Shown here: positions 53,630 through 62,495 of the stretch, in pieces | How positions within the stretch are numbered: the stretch's first letter is position 1 | Layout: each line of letters opens with the position of its first letter | Origin: Mycobacterium shigaense | Lineage (GTDB): Bacteria > Actinomycetota > Actinomycetes > Mycobacteriales > Mycobacteriaceae | NCBI RefSeq assembly: GCF_002356315.1 | Contig: NZ_AP018164.1 | Coordinates: 1,302,001-1,366,000 of the forward strand | Reading direction: 5' to 3' | Length of the DNA: 64,000 nt | Translations under genes and position numbers: made by a program | Notes under the pieces: generated by a model | Seen by the model: the letters and a program-made list of their open reading frames with translations, nothing else | Database searches by the model: none | What the model was told of the DNA's origin: nothing

Positions 53630-54133
53630 TCAGCGGCGGAAGACCAGCCACCGCATCGCGCAATACATGTACACCGCCTCGCAGATCGCCGCCGCCAGGC
53701 GCGACACCTGATACTGCACGCCCCCGGCCGCCAGCCCGGTGGACACCCCGAGGATGAACGCCAGATAGTTGACGATCACCACCACCACGTAGACCGCGAG
53801 CTGGGGCCCGACGGGCGCGTGGGACTGAAAGTTGAAGGTCCGATTGAGTGCGTAGCTGAGCATGAACGCGGCCGCATAGGAGACCGTCACGGCGACCGGC
53901 ACCGCAACGCCGAAACCGCTGTGCAGCCCGGTGAGCAGCGCCAGGTCGACGCCGAAGGTGAAGCCGTTGATCAGGCAGAAGCCCAGGAAGGTCGGCGCGA
54001 CGACGGAGTCGAGCCCGAACGGAAGCCGGGCCACGACCGCCTCGCACCATTGGTGAAACCGGTCGACGAGGCGCCGTGGGCGCGTCCCCGCTTCGCCGTG
54101 CACACGCGCACCGTGCCATGGGCAGGTATCCAC
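53630..54133 (-). CDS. GtrA-family membrane protein
   Basis: A 167-residue protein with four membrane helices in the GtrA arrangement (FLGFCLINGFTFGVDLALL; VTVSYAAAFMLSYALN; LAVYVVVVIVNYLAFILGV; ISRLAAAICEAVYMYC-like end with MRWLVFRR). The NRTFNF motif after helix 2 is a family hallmark. GtrA proteins flip or transfer polyprenyl-linked sugars for cell-wall glycan decoration. GTG start at 54133 uncertain. Confidence 0.85.
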   Translation of the reverse strand: MDTCPWHGARVHGEAGTRPRRLVDRFHQWCEAVVARLPFGLDSVVAPTFLGFCLINGFTFGVDLALLTGLHSGFGVAVPVAVTVSYAAAFMLSYALNRTFNFQSHAPVGPQLAVYVVVVIVNYLAFILGVSTGLAAGGVQYQVSRLAAAICEAVYMYCAMRWLVFRR

Positions 54134-54303
54134 GACATGACTATTGGGCGACGGCCGGGCAGACAGCCTGCCCGGCGCCGGTTTTTGCGCAACTTCTACC
54201 GCCGATCAGTCGGGTGTGCGACAGTGGTCCAGTGAACGATGCAGACGCTCGTTAGCAATGATTTGGTCCGTCCGGAACGAATCCTTATATCGAGGAGTCA
54301 ACG

Positions 54304-54636
54304 ATGAAGAACACGGCACGGATCACCGGCACCATGGCTGCTGTTCTGGGGGGTCTCTTGGTGGCCGCCGCCCCGATGGCGAATGCGGATATCGCCGATG
54401 ACGCCTACCTGCACGCGCTGACCCAAAACGGCATCAGCTGGGATAACGGCGCGGATTCGAAGATGATCGCGGTCGGCCACGCGGTATGCCAGGACTGGGC
54501 CGGCGGCAACACGCTGGACCAAACCGTCTCCGATGTGCGCAAGGCGCTCGGGCTCAGTGACGGCGGCACCGGCACCATCATCGGTGCGGCGACGGCGGCG
54601 TACTGTCCTCAGTACCAGAGCAAACTTCCGACGTAA
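54304..54636 (+). CDS. DUF732 secreted protein
   Basis: A 110-residue protein with a Sec signal peptide (TGTMAAVLGGLLVAAAPMANA, cleavage after residue 28) and a DUF732 helical domain: DDAYLHALTQNGISW, then CQDWAGGNTL and AYCPQYQ with two cysteines that pair in this family. DUF732 proteins are common, exported and of unknown role in mycobacteria. GAGGAG lies about 9 nt upstream of the ATG. Confidence 0.87.
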   Translation: MKNTARITGTMAAVLGGLLVAAAPMANADIADDAYLHALTQNGISWDNGADSKMIAVGHAVCQDWAGGNTLDQTVSDVRKALGLSDGGTGTIIGAATAAYCPQYQSKLPT

Positions 54637-54711
54637 TGTCGAGTTAACACGACGTCTGCTGCGCGGCGGCGTGGCAATGGTCGTTGTCACCGCTCTGTTC
54701 GGCGGGCGGGG

Positions 54712-56105
54712 TTGTCGAGGCTCGGAAACAATGTCGCGGTGCCGCAAAGACGGCCCGCCGGATTTTTCTCGCGCGACCGCATCGTCGCTGACCCCGGCTG
54801 GAGCAGATCGTTGGTTTCCCCGGCCGCGCTTTCCATTCACCTCGCGATAGGCGGCGTCTACTCCTGGAGTGTTTTCAAGCTTCCACTGCGCGAAACCCTC
54901 AGGGCCTCAGGTCTTCTCAGTGCCATTCCGTTCACGTTGGGCATTGTGATGCTGGGGACGTCGGCCGCCGTCTTCGGCAAGGCCGTCGAACACCGGGGTC
55001 CGTGCCGGGCGATGTTCACGGCGGCAACGTGTTTTTGTGGCGGACTGTTCGTCTCGGCGGCAGGTGCCCAGCTGGGTCAGATGTGGCTCATCATCGCGGG
55101 TTACGGGGTGATCGGTGGGGTCGGCCTCGGAATCGGTTACATCTCACCGGTTTCGAGGCTGATGAAGTGGTTTCCGGATCGTCCGGGCATAGCCACCGGC
55201 TTTGTCATCATGGGATTTGGCGGCGGCGCACTCATCGCCTCCCCATGGTCGGTACCGACCGCCAGGGGTTGGGTGCGACCTTCGCGACGATGGGCGCGGT
55301 GTACGCGGTCTTCATGGATTTGGGAGTCTTGTTGATTCGCCTGCCGCCAACGGATTACCTGCCTCCCGTCGTTCGTGCGGCACCGACCCAGCGGCGCGCC
55401 GCGGGCCCCGATCGCACCGCGGACGAGGCGATCAAGACCCCGCAGTTTTGGCTGCTATGGGTGGTGCTGTGCTTCAACGTGACCGCGGGCATCGGCATCC
55501 TGGAGCGGGCGGCACCCATCTACCGGGGCTATTTCCCCCGCGCCGCCTCGCCCGCGGCGTTGACGGCGGCCGCGGCGGGATTCGTCGCGATGCTATCGCT
55601 GGCGAATTCGCTGGGGCGCATCCTGTGGTCGTCGGCGTCGGATGCGGCCGGCCGCAAGAACTCCTATCGGCTCTATCTCGAGCTCGGCGCGGTGCTCTAC
55701 CTCGTCCTGATCGTCGTTCAGAACGCCAGCAAGCCGTTGTTTCTGGTGGCGTGCATCATGTTGCTGTCGTTTTACGGCGCGGGCTTTGCCACCGCGCCGG
55801 CCTACTTGCGCGACCTCTTCGGCTACCGGGAGGTCGGCGCGATCCACGGGAGGCTGTTGACGGTCTGGTCGACCGCGGGGGTCGTCGGACCGGCCCTCGT
55901 CAACGCAATTGCCGACAACCGGATCGCGGCCGGTGTCGTGGGTCCCGACCGATACCGTTGGTCGTTCGCGATCATGGTGGTGCTGCTGCTGATCGGATTG
56001 GCCTGCAACGAATTCATCCAGACACCGCGACCGCCCAATCCTGTTGCCGCCGGGGGAAATACTCCCACATCGAGGGCGTCGATCCCCGAGGAGGTGAGCA
56101 GATGA
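54712..56105 (+). pseudogene. OFA-type MFS transporter (oxalate/formate antiporter-like), frameshifted
   Basis: Two overlapping frames together encode one 12-helix OFA-family transporter. The first, from the TTG at 54712, runs through IGGVYSWSVFKLPLRETLRA and GLGIGYISPVSRLMKWFPDR to GGGALIASPW, then loses similarity and stops at 55335. Similarity resumes in another frame from about 55265 (GATFATMGAVYAVFMDLGVL) and continues through ERAAPIYRGYF, LANSLGRILWSSASD and AGFATAPAYLRDLFG to the TGA at 56103-56105. A small indel near 55240-55265 explains the break. The stop overlaps the next gene (ATGA). Confidence 0.8.
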
Positions 56106-56218
56106 GCCACGCATCGAACGCGCGCAACACGATCGTCGGCTGGTTGTGGGTCGGCGTGCCATTCGGCTACGGCGTGTACGAGCTGCTCGTCAAGATCCCC
56201 GCTCTTTTCGCCAACTGA
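56102..56218 (+). CDS. Small single-helix membrane protein, MFS partner
   Basis: A 38-residue protein, MSHASNARNTIVGWLWVGVP then FGYGVYELLVKIPALFAN, with one transmembrane helix. Its start overlaps the stop of the OFA transporter (ATGA), and comparable short proteins follow OFA-type MFS genes in other Actinobacteria, where they are annotated as a transporter small subunit. It is intact although the transporter is frameshifted. Confidence 0.75.
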   Translation: MSHASNARNTIVGWLWVGVPFGYGVYELLVKIPALFAN

Positions 56219-56265
56219 TTACGACGGGAGGGAATAGCCCGCCGTTGCCGGGGCGTTCACCGCCC

Positions 56266-56694
56266 ATGACTGCTTTCAGTGAGCCCCAGCGCGAAGACTT
56301 CCTCGCGGCACTGCACGTCGGCGTGCTGTCCGTCGCCGCCGAGGACGGCCGCCCCCCGGCCAGCGTCCCGATCTGGTACGACTACGTGCCCGGCCAGAAC
56401 ATCCGGGTGAACACCGGTGCGTCGTCGCGCAAGGCCAAGCTGATCGAGCGGGCCGGCGTCGTGACGCTGGTGGTCCAGCGGGAGGAGCCGCCGTACCAAT
56501 ACGTGGTCGTCGAGGGCACCGTCGTCGACACCACCAAGCCCGCTCCCATCGGAGTGCGCGAGGAGATCGCGATCCGGTACCTCGGTGACGAGGCCGGCCG
56601 GGCATTTGTGCGCAGCCTCGAGGGGCAGGAAAGTGTGCTGTTCACCATCCAGCCGGACCGTTGGATCACGGCCGACTTCTCCGGCGAACTCTGA
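56266..56694 (+). CDS. PPOX-class flavin/F420-binding protein
   Basis: A 142-residue split-barrel protein of the pyridoxamine-phosphate-oxidase-like superfamily. Conserved features are LHVGVLSVAAEDGRPPASVPIWYDY, RVNTGASSRKAKLI and EGTVV; FMN, heme or F420 could be the cofactor. Likely an oxidoreductase on an unknown substrate. ATG at 56266 is 47 bp after the small membrane protein. Confidence 0.82.
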   Translation: MTAFSEPQREDFLAALHVGVLSVAAEDGRPPASVPIWYDYVPGQNIRVNTGASSRKAKLIERAGVVTLVVQREEPPYQYVVVEGTVVDTTKPAPIGVREEIAIRYLGDEAGRAFVRSLEGQESVLFTIQPDRWITADFSGEL

Positions 56695-56708
56695 GAAGGC
56701 AGAAGCGC

Positions 56709-57395
56709 CTACGTCTTCGGCTCGGTGGCGCGGTCGACGCGGTGCTGCGCGGTCAACAGCAGGTGGTCGAACTCCGACTTTGAGGTCAGGTCCGGTCCGG
56801 CGTCGCGGAAGTCCTCGCAGATCCGCTCGGCCAGCGGCCGCAGCTTGATGTTCGCCTCCTGGGACAGCCATTTGAGCAGATCGAAGGCCGCGCCGTCGCT
56901 GATGCCGTAGATCAACATCAGCATGCCTTTGGCTTGCTCGATGGACGCGCGCTGCTCGGCGATCTCGGCCAGCCGGGCGGTGACGGCGTCTTCGTGTTGC
57001 TGGTCGGACGGTGCGGTCACGTCGACGTAGAAGCCGTGGGATCCGATGATGTCGCCGTCGTCGTTGTGCAGCTGGTCGCCCACGACGACGACATGGCGCA
57101 CTGCTCCGCGGGTATCGACAATCCGGTGGCGGGTGCTGAACGCTTCGTGGGTGTTCAGAATCTGCTCGATGGTGGCCGCGACCTGGCCGCGGTCGTCCGG
57201 ATGCTTGTGCTCGAGCACCAATTCGGTGGTCGGCGTGACGGTGCCCGGTTCGTAGCCGTGCATCTGCTGCACCTGCTCGGACCATTCCCATCGCTGGTCG
57301 TCGAAATAGAACCGGAACCAACCCGCCCGCGCGGGCGCGCCGCCGACCAGGGCCTGCTCGACATCGGCCGATTCGCCGTTGAGGTTCCAGTTCAT
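56709..57395 (-). CDS. PAS-ANTAR RNA-binding regulator
   Basis: A 228-residue protein. A PAS fold occupies about 20-130 (GWFRFYFDDQRWEWSEQVQQ, then HKHPDDRGQVAATIEQIL) and an ANTAR domain about 140-205 (EQRASIEQAKGMLMLIYG, FDLLKWLSQEANIKLRPLAE). ANTAR domains bind paired hexaloop hairpins in leader RNAs and prevent termination. Unlike PdtaR there is no receiver domain; the PAS part should sense a ligand or redox state directly. Confidence 0.88.
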   Translation of the reverse strand: MNWNLNGESADVEQALVGGAPARAGWFRFYFDDQRWEWSEQVQQMHGYEPGTVTPTTELVLEHKHPDDRGQVAATIEQILNTHEAFSTRHRIVDTRGAVRHVVVVGDQLHNDDGDIIGSHGFYVDVTAPSDQQHEDAVTARLAEIAEQRASIEQAKGMLMLIYGISDGAAFDLLKWLSQEANIKLRPLAERICEDFRDAGPDLTSKSEFDHLLLTAQHRVDRATEPKT

Positions 57396-57628
57396 CTCGG
57401 ACGTTTTCTCCTCGGGCTCAGTTCGTCGGACCGCGACCGACCGCGGGAATGCGCGCGCGCCATCGAACCGGATGGGTACGGGGCTGATTGCGAAAACTCG
57501 CGACGTGGCCGGACAGGGAAAGCCGATGGGAATGGCGCTGGCTGTTCAACACCGAGGGCGGCTTCAAATATGTCATAGGGCGTTGACCTCCGATGAAGTT
57601 CTCGATCGATGTCGCGGTGCCGGGCGGA

Positions 57629-57666
57629 GGGCGGCGGCCGCGATCGTGTCGCGGCGGCCGCCGCCC
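57629..57666. terminator. GC-rich hairpin downstream of hsp18
   Basis: GGGCGGCGGCCGCGA (57629-57643) can pair with TCGCGGCGGCCGCCGCCC (57649-57666) with a 3-base bulge and a 5-base loop, 14 bp past the hsp18 stop. No T-run. The rest of 57396-57628 shows no gene. Confidence 0.5.
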
Positions 57667-57679
57667 CATCCGACTGTAA

Positions 57680-58129
57680 TCAGGCGTTGATGACCTCGCG
57701 TTTGACGGCGTTGTCGCCGATCGACTGCCGGCCGGCGCCGCGGCCGACCGAGATCTTGCGCGGCTTCGCCTTTTCTGCCACCGGAATGCGCAGGCTGAGG
57801 ACACCCTCCTGGTAAGTCGCCTCGATTCTTTCGGTGTCGAGATTCTCTCCCAGAACCAGCTGGCGGCTGAACACTCCCCGCGGCCGTTCGTTGGCTAGCA
57901 TCTCCCGGTTGGGGTCGACGCTCGGCCGTTCGGCCCGCACAGTGACGACGTTGCGTTCGATATCGATGTCCAGCGAGTCGGCGTCGATTCCGGGCAGGTC
58001 GAATTCGACGACGAACTCCTCGCCTTCGCGCCAGGCGTCCATCGGCATCACCGCTGGGCGAGCGGCGGTGCCCAACACCTGGTGGGCGAAACGGTCCAGG
58101 TCGCGGAACGGGTCGGTACGCATCAGCAT
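57680..58129 (-). CDS. hsp18: Small heat-shock protein Hsp20/Hsp18
   Basis: A 149-residue alpha-crystallin chaperone, very similar to the 18-kDa antigen of M. avium and M. leprae ([20 protein letters not shown]). The alpha-crystallin domain spans about 38-130 with [18 protein letters not shown] and ends in the [18 protein letters not shown] block containing the I-x-V oligomer tail. AGAGGTGA lies about 7 nt before the ATG at 58129; a GTG three codons upstream is also in frame. Divergent from a MerR-family regulator across a palindrome. Confidence 0.92.
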   Translation of the reverse strand: MLMRTDPFRDLDRFAHQVLGTAARPAVMPMDAWREGEEFVVEFDLPGIDADSLDIDIERNVVTVRAERPSVDPNREMLANERPRGVFSRQLVLGENLDTERIEATYQEGVLSLRIPVAEKAKPRKISVGRGAGRQSIGDNAVKREVINA

Positions 58130-58171
58130 TGCAGTCACCTCTCACTCCAATCTGTTGCTCTGTGCTAGCTT

Positions 58172-58193
58172 ATCTGTGCCTAGAGGCACAGAT
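58172..58193. promoter_or_regulatory. Palindromic operator between hsp18 and merR
   Basis: ATCTGTGCCT-AG-AGGCACAGAT: two perfect 10-bp arms around AG. It lies 43 bp upstream of hsp18 and 77 bp before the merR start, in the only shared promoter space. It differs from the HAIR element of HspR; a TTGAGTGCAAG half-similar to HAIR sits at 58214-58224. Confidence 0.75.
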
Positions 58194-58269
58194 TTTGTAT
58201 ATCACTACCCAAAGTTGAGTGCAAGTGTGATAAACAGTTTTTCTATGCCGACGAGTAAGGGGGTGCGCG

Positions 58270-58641
58270 ATGGATGATCTGCCGGGCGCCGCTGGCGCCC
58301 CGTCGTCCGACCATGGCGTATACGGAATCTCGGTGGCTGCCGAGCTTTCCGGCGTCCCGGTGCAGTCGCTGCGCCTCTACGAACGGCACGGGCTGCTGAC
58401 CCCGGTGCGCAGTAACGGCGGAACCCGGCGTTACAGCGCCGACGATCTGGCCCGGCTACGCCGGATCAGCGCGCTGTTGCAGGCCGGTGTCAACCTGGCG
58501 GGGATCGCCCGCATTCTCAGCCTCGAGGACGACAACGCCGCACTCTCGGCAGCGAACACCGACCTGCGGTCCAGCAAGCGTGCGCTGCGCGGATCAGCGA
58601 AATCTACTCGTTCCCAGCAGAAGTCGCGCAACGCGACATAA
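58270..58641 (+). CDS. MerR-family regulator (HspR-like)
   Basis: A 123-residue MerR-type regulator. The winged helix is GISVAAELSGVPVQSLRLYE, RHGLLTPVRSNGGTRRYSADD, typical of HspR-like proteins, and a short coiled coil follows (ISALLQAGVNLAGIARILSLED); the C-terminus is short and basic. No metal-binding cysteines. It probably represses its divergent neighbour hsp18 through the 22-bp palindrome between them. GTG and ATG starts nearby; ATG at 58270 used. Confidence 0.87.
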   Translation: MDDLPGAAGAPSSDHGVYGISVAAELSGVPVQSLRLYERHGLLTPVRSNGGTRRYSADDLARLRRISALLQAGVNLAGIARILSLEDDNAALSAANTDLRSSKRALRGSAKSTRSQQKSRNAT

Positions 58642-58717
58642 CGTCAGGCCTGCTGCTCGCTTAAGTCAGGCCGCAGCAATCCGCCAAGAGCTGAAACTCG
58701 GCGTGGCGCGGCGTGAT

Positions 58718-59017
58718 TCACCGCTCGACGTCGTAGAAGGAGTCGCCGTCTTCCGGTGTTCCGTCAATCTGGCCGCGCTCGCGGCCGTGCGCCTCGGGGT
58801 CGATGTTGTCCGGGTCCTCGGGTTCGCCGAGCGGGCGGTCCTGCCCTGCCCGGTCGGAGACCTCGGCCGCAAGTTTCTCGTCGAGCGTCTCGTGCTCCTC
58901 GGCGCTGATCCACCGCTCCGGGGGATCGGCCACCGCGTCGCCGTCGTCGTTGCGCACCTCGTCGGAGTCCAGACTCTCCGACTGCTCGAGCATGTCGTTG
59001 CTGTTGTCGCTGTCCAC
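58718..59017 (-). CDS. DUF5709 protein
   Basis: A 99-residue acidic protein with the actinobacterial DUF5709 pattern: DPPERWISAEEHETLDEKLA, then DPDNIDPEAHGRERGQIDGT and the terminal PEDGDSFYDVER. Over a quarter of residues are Asp or Glu. Function unknown; often found among stress-related genes. GTG start at 59017 or ATG at 58993. No hydrophobic segment. Confidence 0.78.
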   Translation of the reverse strand: MDSDNSNDMLEQSESLDSDEVRNDDGDAVADPPERWISAEEHETLDEKLAAEVSDRAGQDRPLGEPEDPDNIDPEAHGRERGQIDGTPEDGDSFYDVER

Positions 59018-59363
59018 GATTGCCGATTGCCCGACCCGGCGGGCGGTTAAACCGGCCGCGCCGGTGGCGAGCCGCCCTCGGCGGCGCAAAGCCGTGTGTC
59101 GTTTCGGCGAAAGCCGTTGTCCGAAAGTTAAATACAAGTGCGGTTTCGTTTGCGGCACGTCGATTTCGTTCTCGCGTCGTGCGCCGAACTTTTGCCTGTG
59201 CTGTGCGAATGGGGCTGGCGTAGGCTGAGGACCTGCGGTTGGTGGCCTTGGCCGGGCGTCCAGAAGGGGGCGTGTCATCGCGAACAGCAACAATGCGGTC
59301 CTCGCTGAGCTGGCGGACCTGGTCGCCAGCCTCGAGCGCGAGGACGCCGACACCACGGCCGGC

Positions 59364-59978
59364 TTGCGCGAACTCGTCGCCAGCGGGGCGCAGCATGTGG
59401 CGGGCGCTCAGTACGCGGGCATCGCCCTGGCCGAAGGCCGCAACGTGGTGAACAACGTCGTTGCCACGCATCGCTATCCGGAGCTGCTGGACGCGGCCGA
59501 GAGCGAGTATGGGGAGGGGCCGTGCGTCGCGGCGGCCTGGCAGCACCACGTCATGCACATCGCCGACCTGAGCGCGGACGAGCGCTGGCCGCGTTATCAG
59601 CGGTACGCACTCGCGCAGACGCCGATCCGGTCGATCCTGTCCTATGAGTTGTTCATCGACGGCACCACCACGGCCGCGCTCAACTTCTATGCCGAGCGGC
59701 CGCACGCGTTGAGCGAGGACGCGGTTGAGCTCGGGGGTGTCTTCGCCAGCCATGTCGCGCTGGCCTGGTCGATGCTGCGCCGCCAAGACCAATTCCGCAG
59801 CGCCCTGGCGACGCGCGACATCATCGGGCAGGCCAAGGGGATCGTGATGGAGCGCTTCAACCTCGACGCCGTCGAGGCATTCGAGCTGCTGTCGCGGCTG
59901 TCGCAGCAGTCCAACACCAAGCTCCACAACATCGCGCATGCGCTGGTGGACAGCGAACATCCGCTCAAGCGCCGCTGA
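59364..59978 (+). CDS. GAF-ANTAR RNA-binding regulator (5' end uncertain)
   Basis: From the TTG at 59364 the product has 204 residues: a GAF domain (about 1-145, AGIALAEGRNVVNNVV, EYGEGPCVAAAWQ) and an ANTAR domain (about 148-200, IIGQAKGIVMERFNLDAVEA). Protein-like coding in the same frame begins earlier, with NSNNAVLAELADLVASLERE, but no ATG, GTG or TTG lies in frame before 59364. An ATC at 59277 has AGAAGGGGG 6-7 nt upstream, and a GTG at 59272 is one frame off, so a non-AUG start or a 1-bp indel is possible. PAS-ANTAR and PdtaS in the same window suggest linked RNA-level control. Confidence 0.82.
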   Translation: MRELVASGAQHVAGAQYAGIALAEGRNVVNNVVATHRYPELLDAAESEYGEGPCVAAAWQHHVMHIADLSADERWPRYQRYALAQTPIRSILSYELFIDGTTTAALNFYAERPHALSEDAVELGGVFASHVALAWSMLRRQDQFRSALATRDIIGQAKGIVMERFNLDAVEAFELLSRLSQQSNTKLHNIAHALVDSEHPLKRR

Positions 59979-59990
59979 GCGCGGCGGCTG

Positions 59991-61145
59991 TCACCCCATC
60001 GGCGTCGGGCAGGGCCGCTGCTCGGCGATGAGCCGCTCGCCCAGGTCGTAGTCGTCGTCGGCCTGGTAGGTCAGGACGCCCACGGCCGCATTCCCCGATT
60101 CGTACCAGACGGTGAATCCGTCGCCGCGCTCGACCAGCCGGCTGCGCTCGTAGCCGTCCCCCCAGGCGTGGTACTTCAGTGTCGCCTCGCCGATGGTGGT
60201 CCAAAAGCCTGGAACGCCAACCCATCTCGTCGGGTTTCCCGCCGCGCACGAGCCGGCGATCGCGCCCTGGTCGGTCGCGTCCTGCCAGTGTTCGACGGCC
60301 AGGTGGCGCCCCGCGCCCTCGTGGTGGGCCAGCGCGACGTCGCCCGCCGCGTAGACACCGGGAGCCGACGTGGCCATGTCGGAGCCGACGACGATCCGAC
60401 AGTTGTCGATTGTCAGGCCGGCCTCGGCGGCGAGGCGGCTCTGGGGTTCGACGCCCGTCGCGGCGAGCACCAGATCGGAATCGATGGTGACGCCGTTGTC
60501 CAACCGGACGCCGGCTTCGGTGATCTCCTCGACGGCCACTCCGCCGACATGGCGGGCGCCGGTGTCGTTCAGCAGATCGCGCAGGCGTTCGGCGGCTTCG
60601 GCGCCCAGGCGCTTGTGCTGCGGAAGCGGTTCGGGCGCAACGAGAGTCACCGCGACGCCGCCCAGCGCCAGGGAAGCGGCGGCCTCGCAGCCGATGAACC
60701 CGGATCCGATGACCACGGCGGAGGAGGCGCGGTGTGCGCCGTCGCGCAACGAGATGGCATTGGCCAGGGAGCGCAACAGCCGCGCGTGCTCTCCGCCCGG
60801 GATCGGCGGCGCGACAGGTGCCGCGCCGCAGGCCAGGATCAGCGTGTCGAATACGTGGCGGCGCTCGCCGGCGTGCACGACGCGCTCGGTGAGATCCAGC
60901 CGGTCGACCGGTGCGCCGTGGCTGATTTCGATGCCCCGGTCGTCGAACCATTGCGCGGGATGCAGTGCGACGTCATCGGTCTGGCCGCGCAGGAACTCCT
61001 TGCTCAGCGGCGGTCGCGCGTACGGCACGTCGACTTCGGCGGTGAGAATCCGCACCGGTGCCGCGGTGTCGTGCTCGCGGAACGACTCGGCGGCAGCCAC
61101 CCCGGCCGGCCCGCTGCCCACGATGATCACTCCCGGCTTGGTCAT
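59991..61145 (-). CDS. FAD-dependent ferredoxin-reductase-type oxidoreductase
   Basis: A 384-residue NAD(P)H:rubredoxin/ferredoxin reductase-like flavoprotein. FAD motif IIVGSGPAGVAAAE (8-21), NAD(P) motif VVIGSGFIGCEAAASLALGG (about 149-168), and the FAD-contact GVYAAGDVALAHH near 280. Members reduce the [2Fe-2S] or [3Fe-4S] ferredoxins of cytochrome P450 or dioxygenase systems; no P450 or ferredoxin gene adjoins. ATG at 61145. Divergent from the alcohol dehydrogenase gene. Confidence 0.9.
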   Translation of the reverse strand: MTKPGVIIVGSGPAGVAAAESFREHDTAAPVRILTAEVDVPYARPPLSKEFLRGQTDDVALHPAQWFDDRGIEISHGAPVDRLDLTERVVHAGERRHVFDTLILACGAAPVAPPIPGGEHARLLRSLANAISLRDGAHRASSAVVIGSGFIGCEAAASLALGGVAVTLVAPEPLPQHKRLGAEAAERLRDLLNDTGARHVGGVAVEEITEAGVRLDNGVTIDSDLVLAATGVEPQSRLAAEAGLTIDNCRIVVGSDMATSAPGVYAAGDVALAHHEGAGRHLAVEHWQDATDQGAIAGSCAAGNPTRWVGVPGFWTTIGEATLKYHAWGDGYERSRLVERGDGFTVWYESGNAAVGVLTYQADDDYDLGERLIAEQRPCPTPMG

Positions 61146-61225
61146 GACGGGCTGATACCCGCGCACGCCGGCCGCAACCGGTATTCGTCTCGTTTCGGCG
61201 CCGACAAGGCGGGTACCAGCCGGAC

Positions 61226-62428
61226 ATGCAAGCTGTCACCTGGCACGGCAAACGCGATGTGCGCGTCGATTCGGTACCCGACCCGAAGATCGAGCAGCCC
61301 ACCGATGCCATCGTCGAAATCACATCGACCAACATCTGCGGGTCCGACTTGCACCTGTACGAGGTGCTCGGAGCGTTCATGAAACCGGGCGACATCCTCG
61401 GCCACGAACCGATGGGAATCGTTCGCGAGGTCGGCGCCGAGACCGGTGACCTGCGGGTGGGTGACCGGGTCGTCATCCCGTTCCAGATCTCCTGCGGCAG
61501 TTGCCACATGTGCCACCACCGGTTGTTCACGCAGTGCGAGACCACCCAGGTACGTGACCAAGGGATGGGTGCGGCGCTGTTCGGTTATTCGGAGCTCTAT
61601 GGCGAAGTCCCCGGCGGACAAGCCGAGCTGTTGCGGGTGCCCCAGGCGCAATTCACTCACATCAAAGTCCCTGTGGGACCGCCGGATTCACGGTTCGTTT
61701 ACCTGTCCGATGTGTTGCCGACCGCCTGGCAGGCCGTCGCTTACGCGGACATCCCGGACGGCGGATCGGTGGCCGTGCTCGGTCTGGGGCCCATCGGGGA
61801 CATGGCCGCACGCATCGCGGATCACCTCGGTTACCGCGTCGTCGCCGTCGACCTGGTGCCCGAGCGGCTCGCCCGTGCGGCCAAGCGGGGCATTCACACC
61901 ATCGATCTGTCGCGCCTGGACGTGCCCGTGGGCGAGGCGATCCGGGAGCTGACCGAGGGGCGGGGCGCCGACTCGGTGATCGACGCGGTGGGCATGGAGT
62001 CGCACGGATCCCCGGCCGCCAAGTTCGCCCAGCAGGCCACCACGATATTGCCGGACGCAATTGCCAAGCGATTCATGCAGACCGCGGGCGTGGACCGGCT
62101 CAATGCGCTGTACTCCGCGATCGATATCGTGCGCCGCGGCGGCACTATTTCGCTGATCGGCGTGTACGGCGGGATGGCCGATCCGCTTCCGCTGCTCACC
62201 TTGTTCGACAAGCAGGTGACCCTGCGGATGGGCCAGGCGAACGTCAAGCGGTGGGTCGACGACATCATGCCGCTGCTGACCGACGACGACCCGTTGGGCG
62301 TCGACGATTTCGCCACCCACGTGCTGCCGCTGGACCGGGCTCCGCACGGCTACGACATCTTCCAGAAGAAGAAGGACGGGGCCGTCAAGGTCATCCTGAA
62401 GCCCGGACTGGCCACCAACGCCTCCTAA
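61226..62428 (+). CDS. Zinc-dependent alcohol dehydrogenase (formaldehyde dehydrogenase-like)
   Basis: A 400-residue MDR-family dehydrogenase. Catalytic zinc ligands C38 (TNICGSDLH), H60-E61 (LGHEPMG) and D163-type later residue; structural zinc cysteines cluster in ISCGSCHMCHHRLFTQC. The NAD-binding motif VLGLGPIGDMAA lies near 184-195. The insert AAKFAQQATTILPDAIAKRF and length are like glutathione-independent formaldehyde dehydrogenase subgroup members, though the substrate is not certain. GTG-free ATG start at 61226. Confidence 0.88.
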   Translation: MQAVTWHGKRDVRVDSVPDPKIEQPTDAIVEITSTNICGSDLHLYEVLGAFMKPGDILGHEPMGIVREVGAETGDLRVGDRVVIPFQISCGSCHMCHHRLFTQCETTQVRDQGMGAALFGYSELYGEVPGGQAELLRVPQAQFTHIKVPVGPPDSRFVYLSDVLPTAWQAVAYADIPDGGSVAVLGLGPIGDMAARIADHLGYRVVAVDLVPERLARAAKRGIHTIDLSRLDVPVGEAIRELTEGRGADSVIDAVGMESHGSPAAKFAQQATTILPDAIAKRFMQTAGVDRLNALYSAIDIVRRGGTISLIGVYGGMADPLPLLTLFDKQVTLRMGQANVKRWVDDIMPLLTDDDPLGVDDFATHVLPLDRAPHGYDIFQKKKDGAVKVILKPGLATNAS

Positions 62429-62495
62429 GAGGCTGTCCGCCACAGCATTTCGTTGCAGGGTTTGGGTGGTGCCGCGCTAGGGTATCAAGTGCCGC

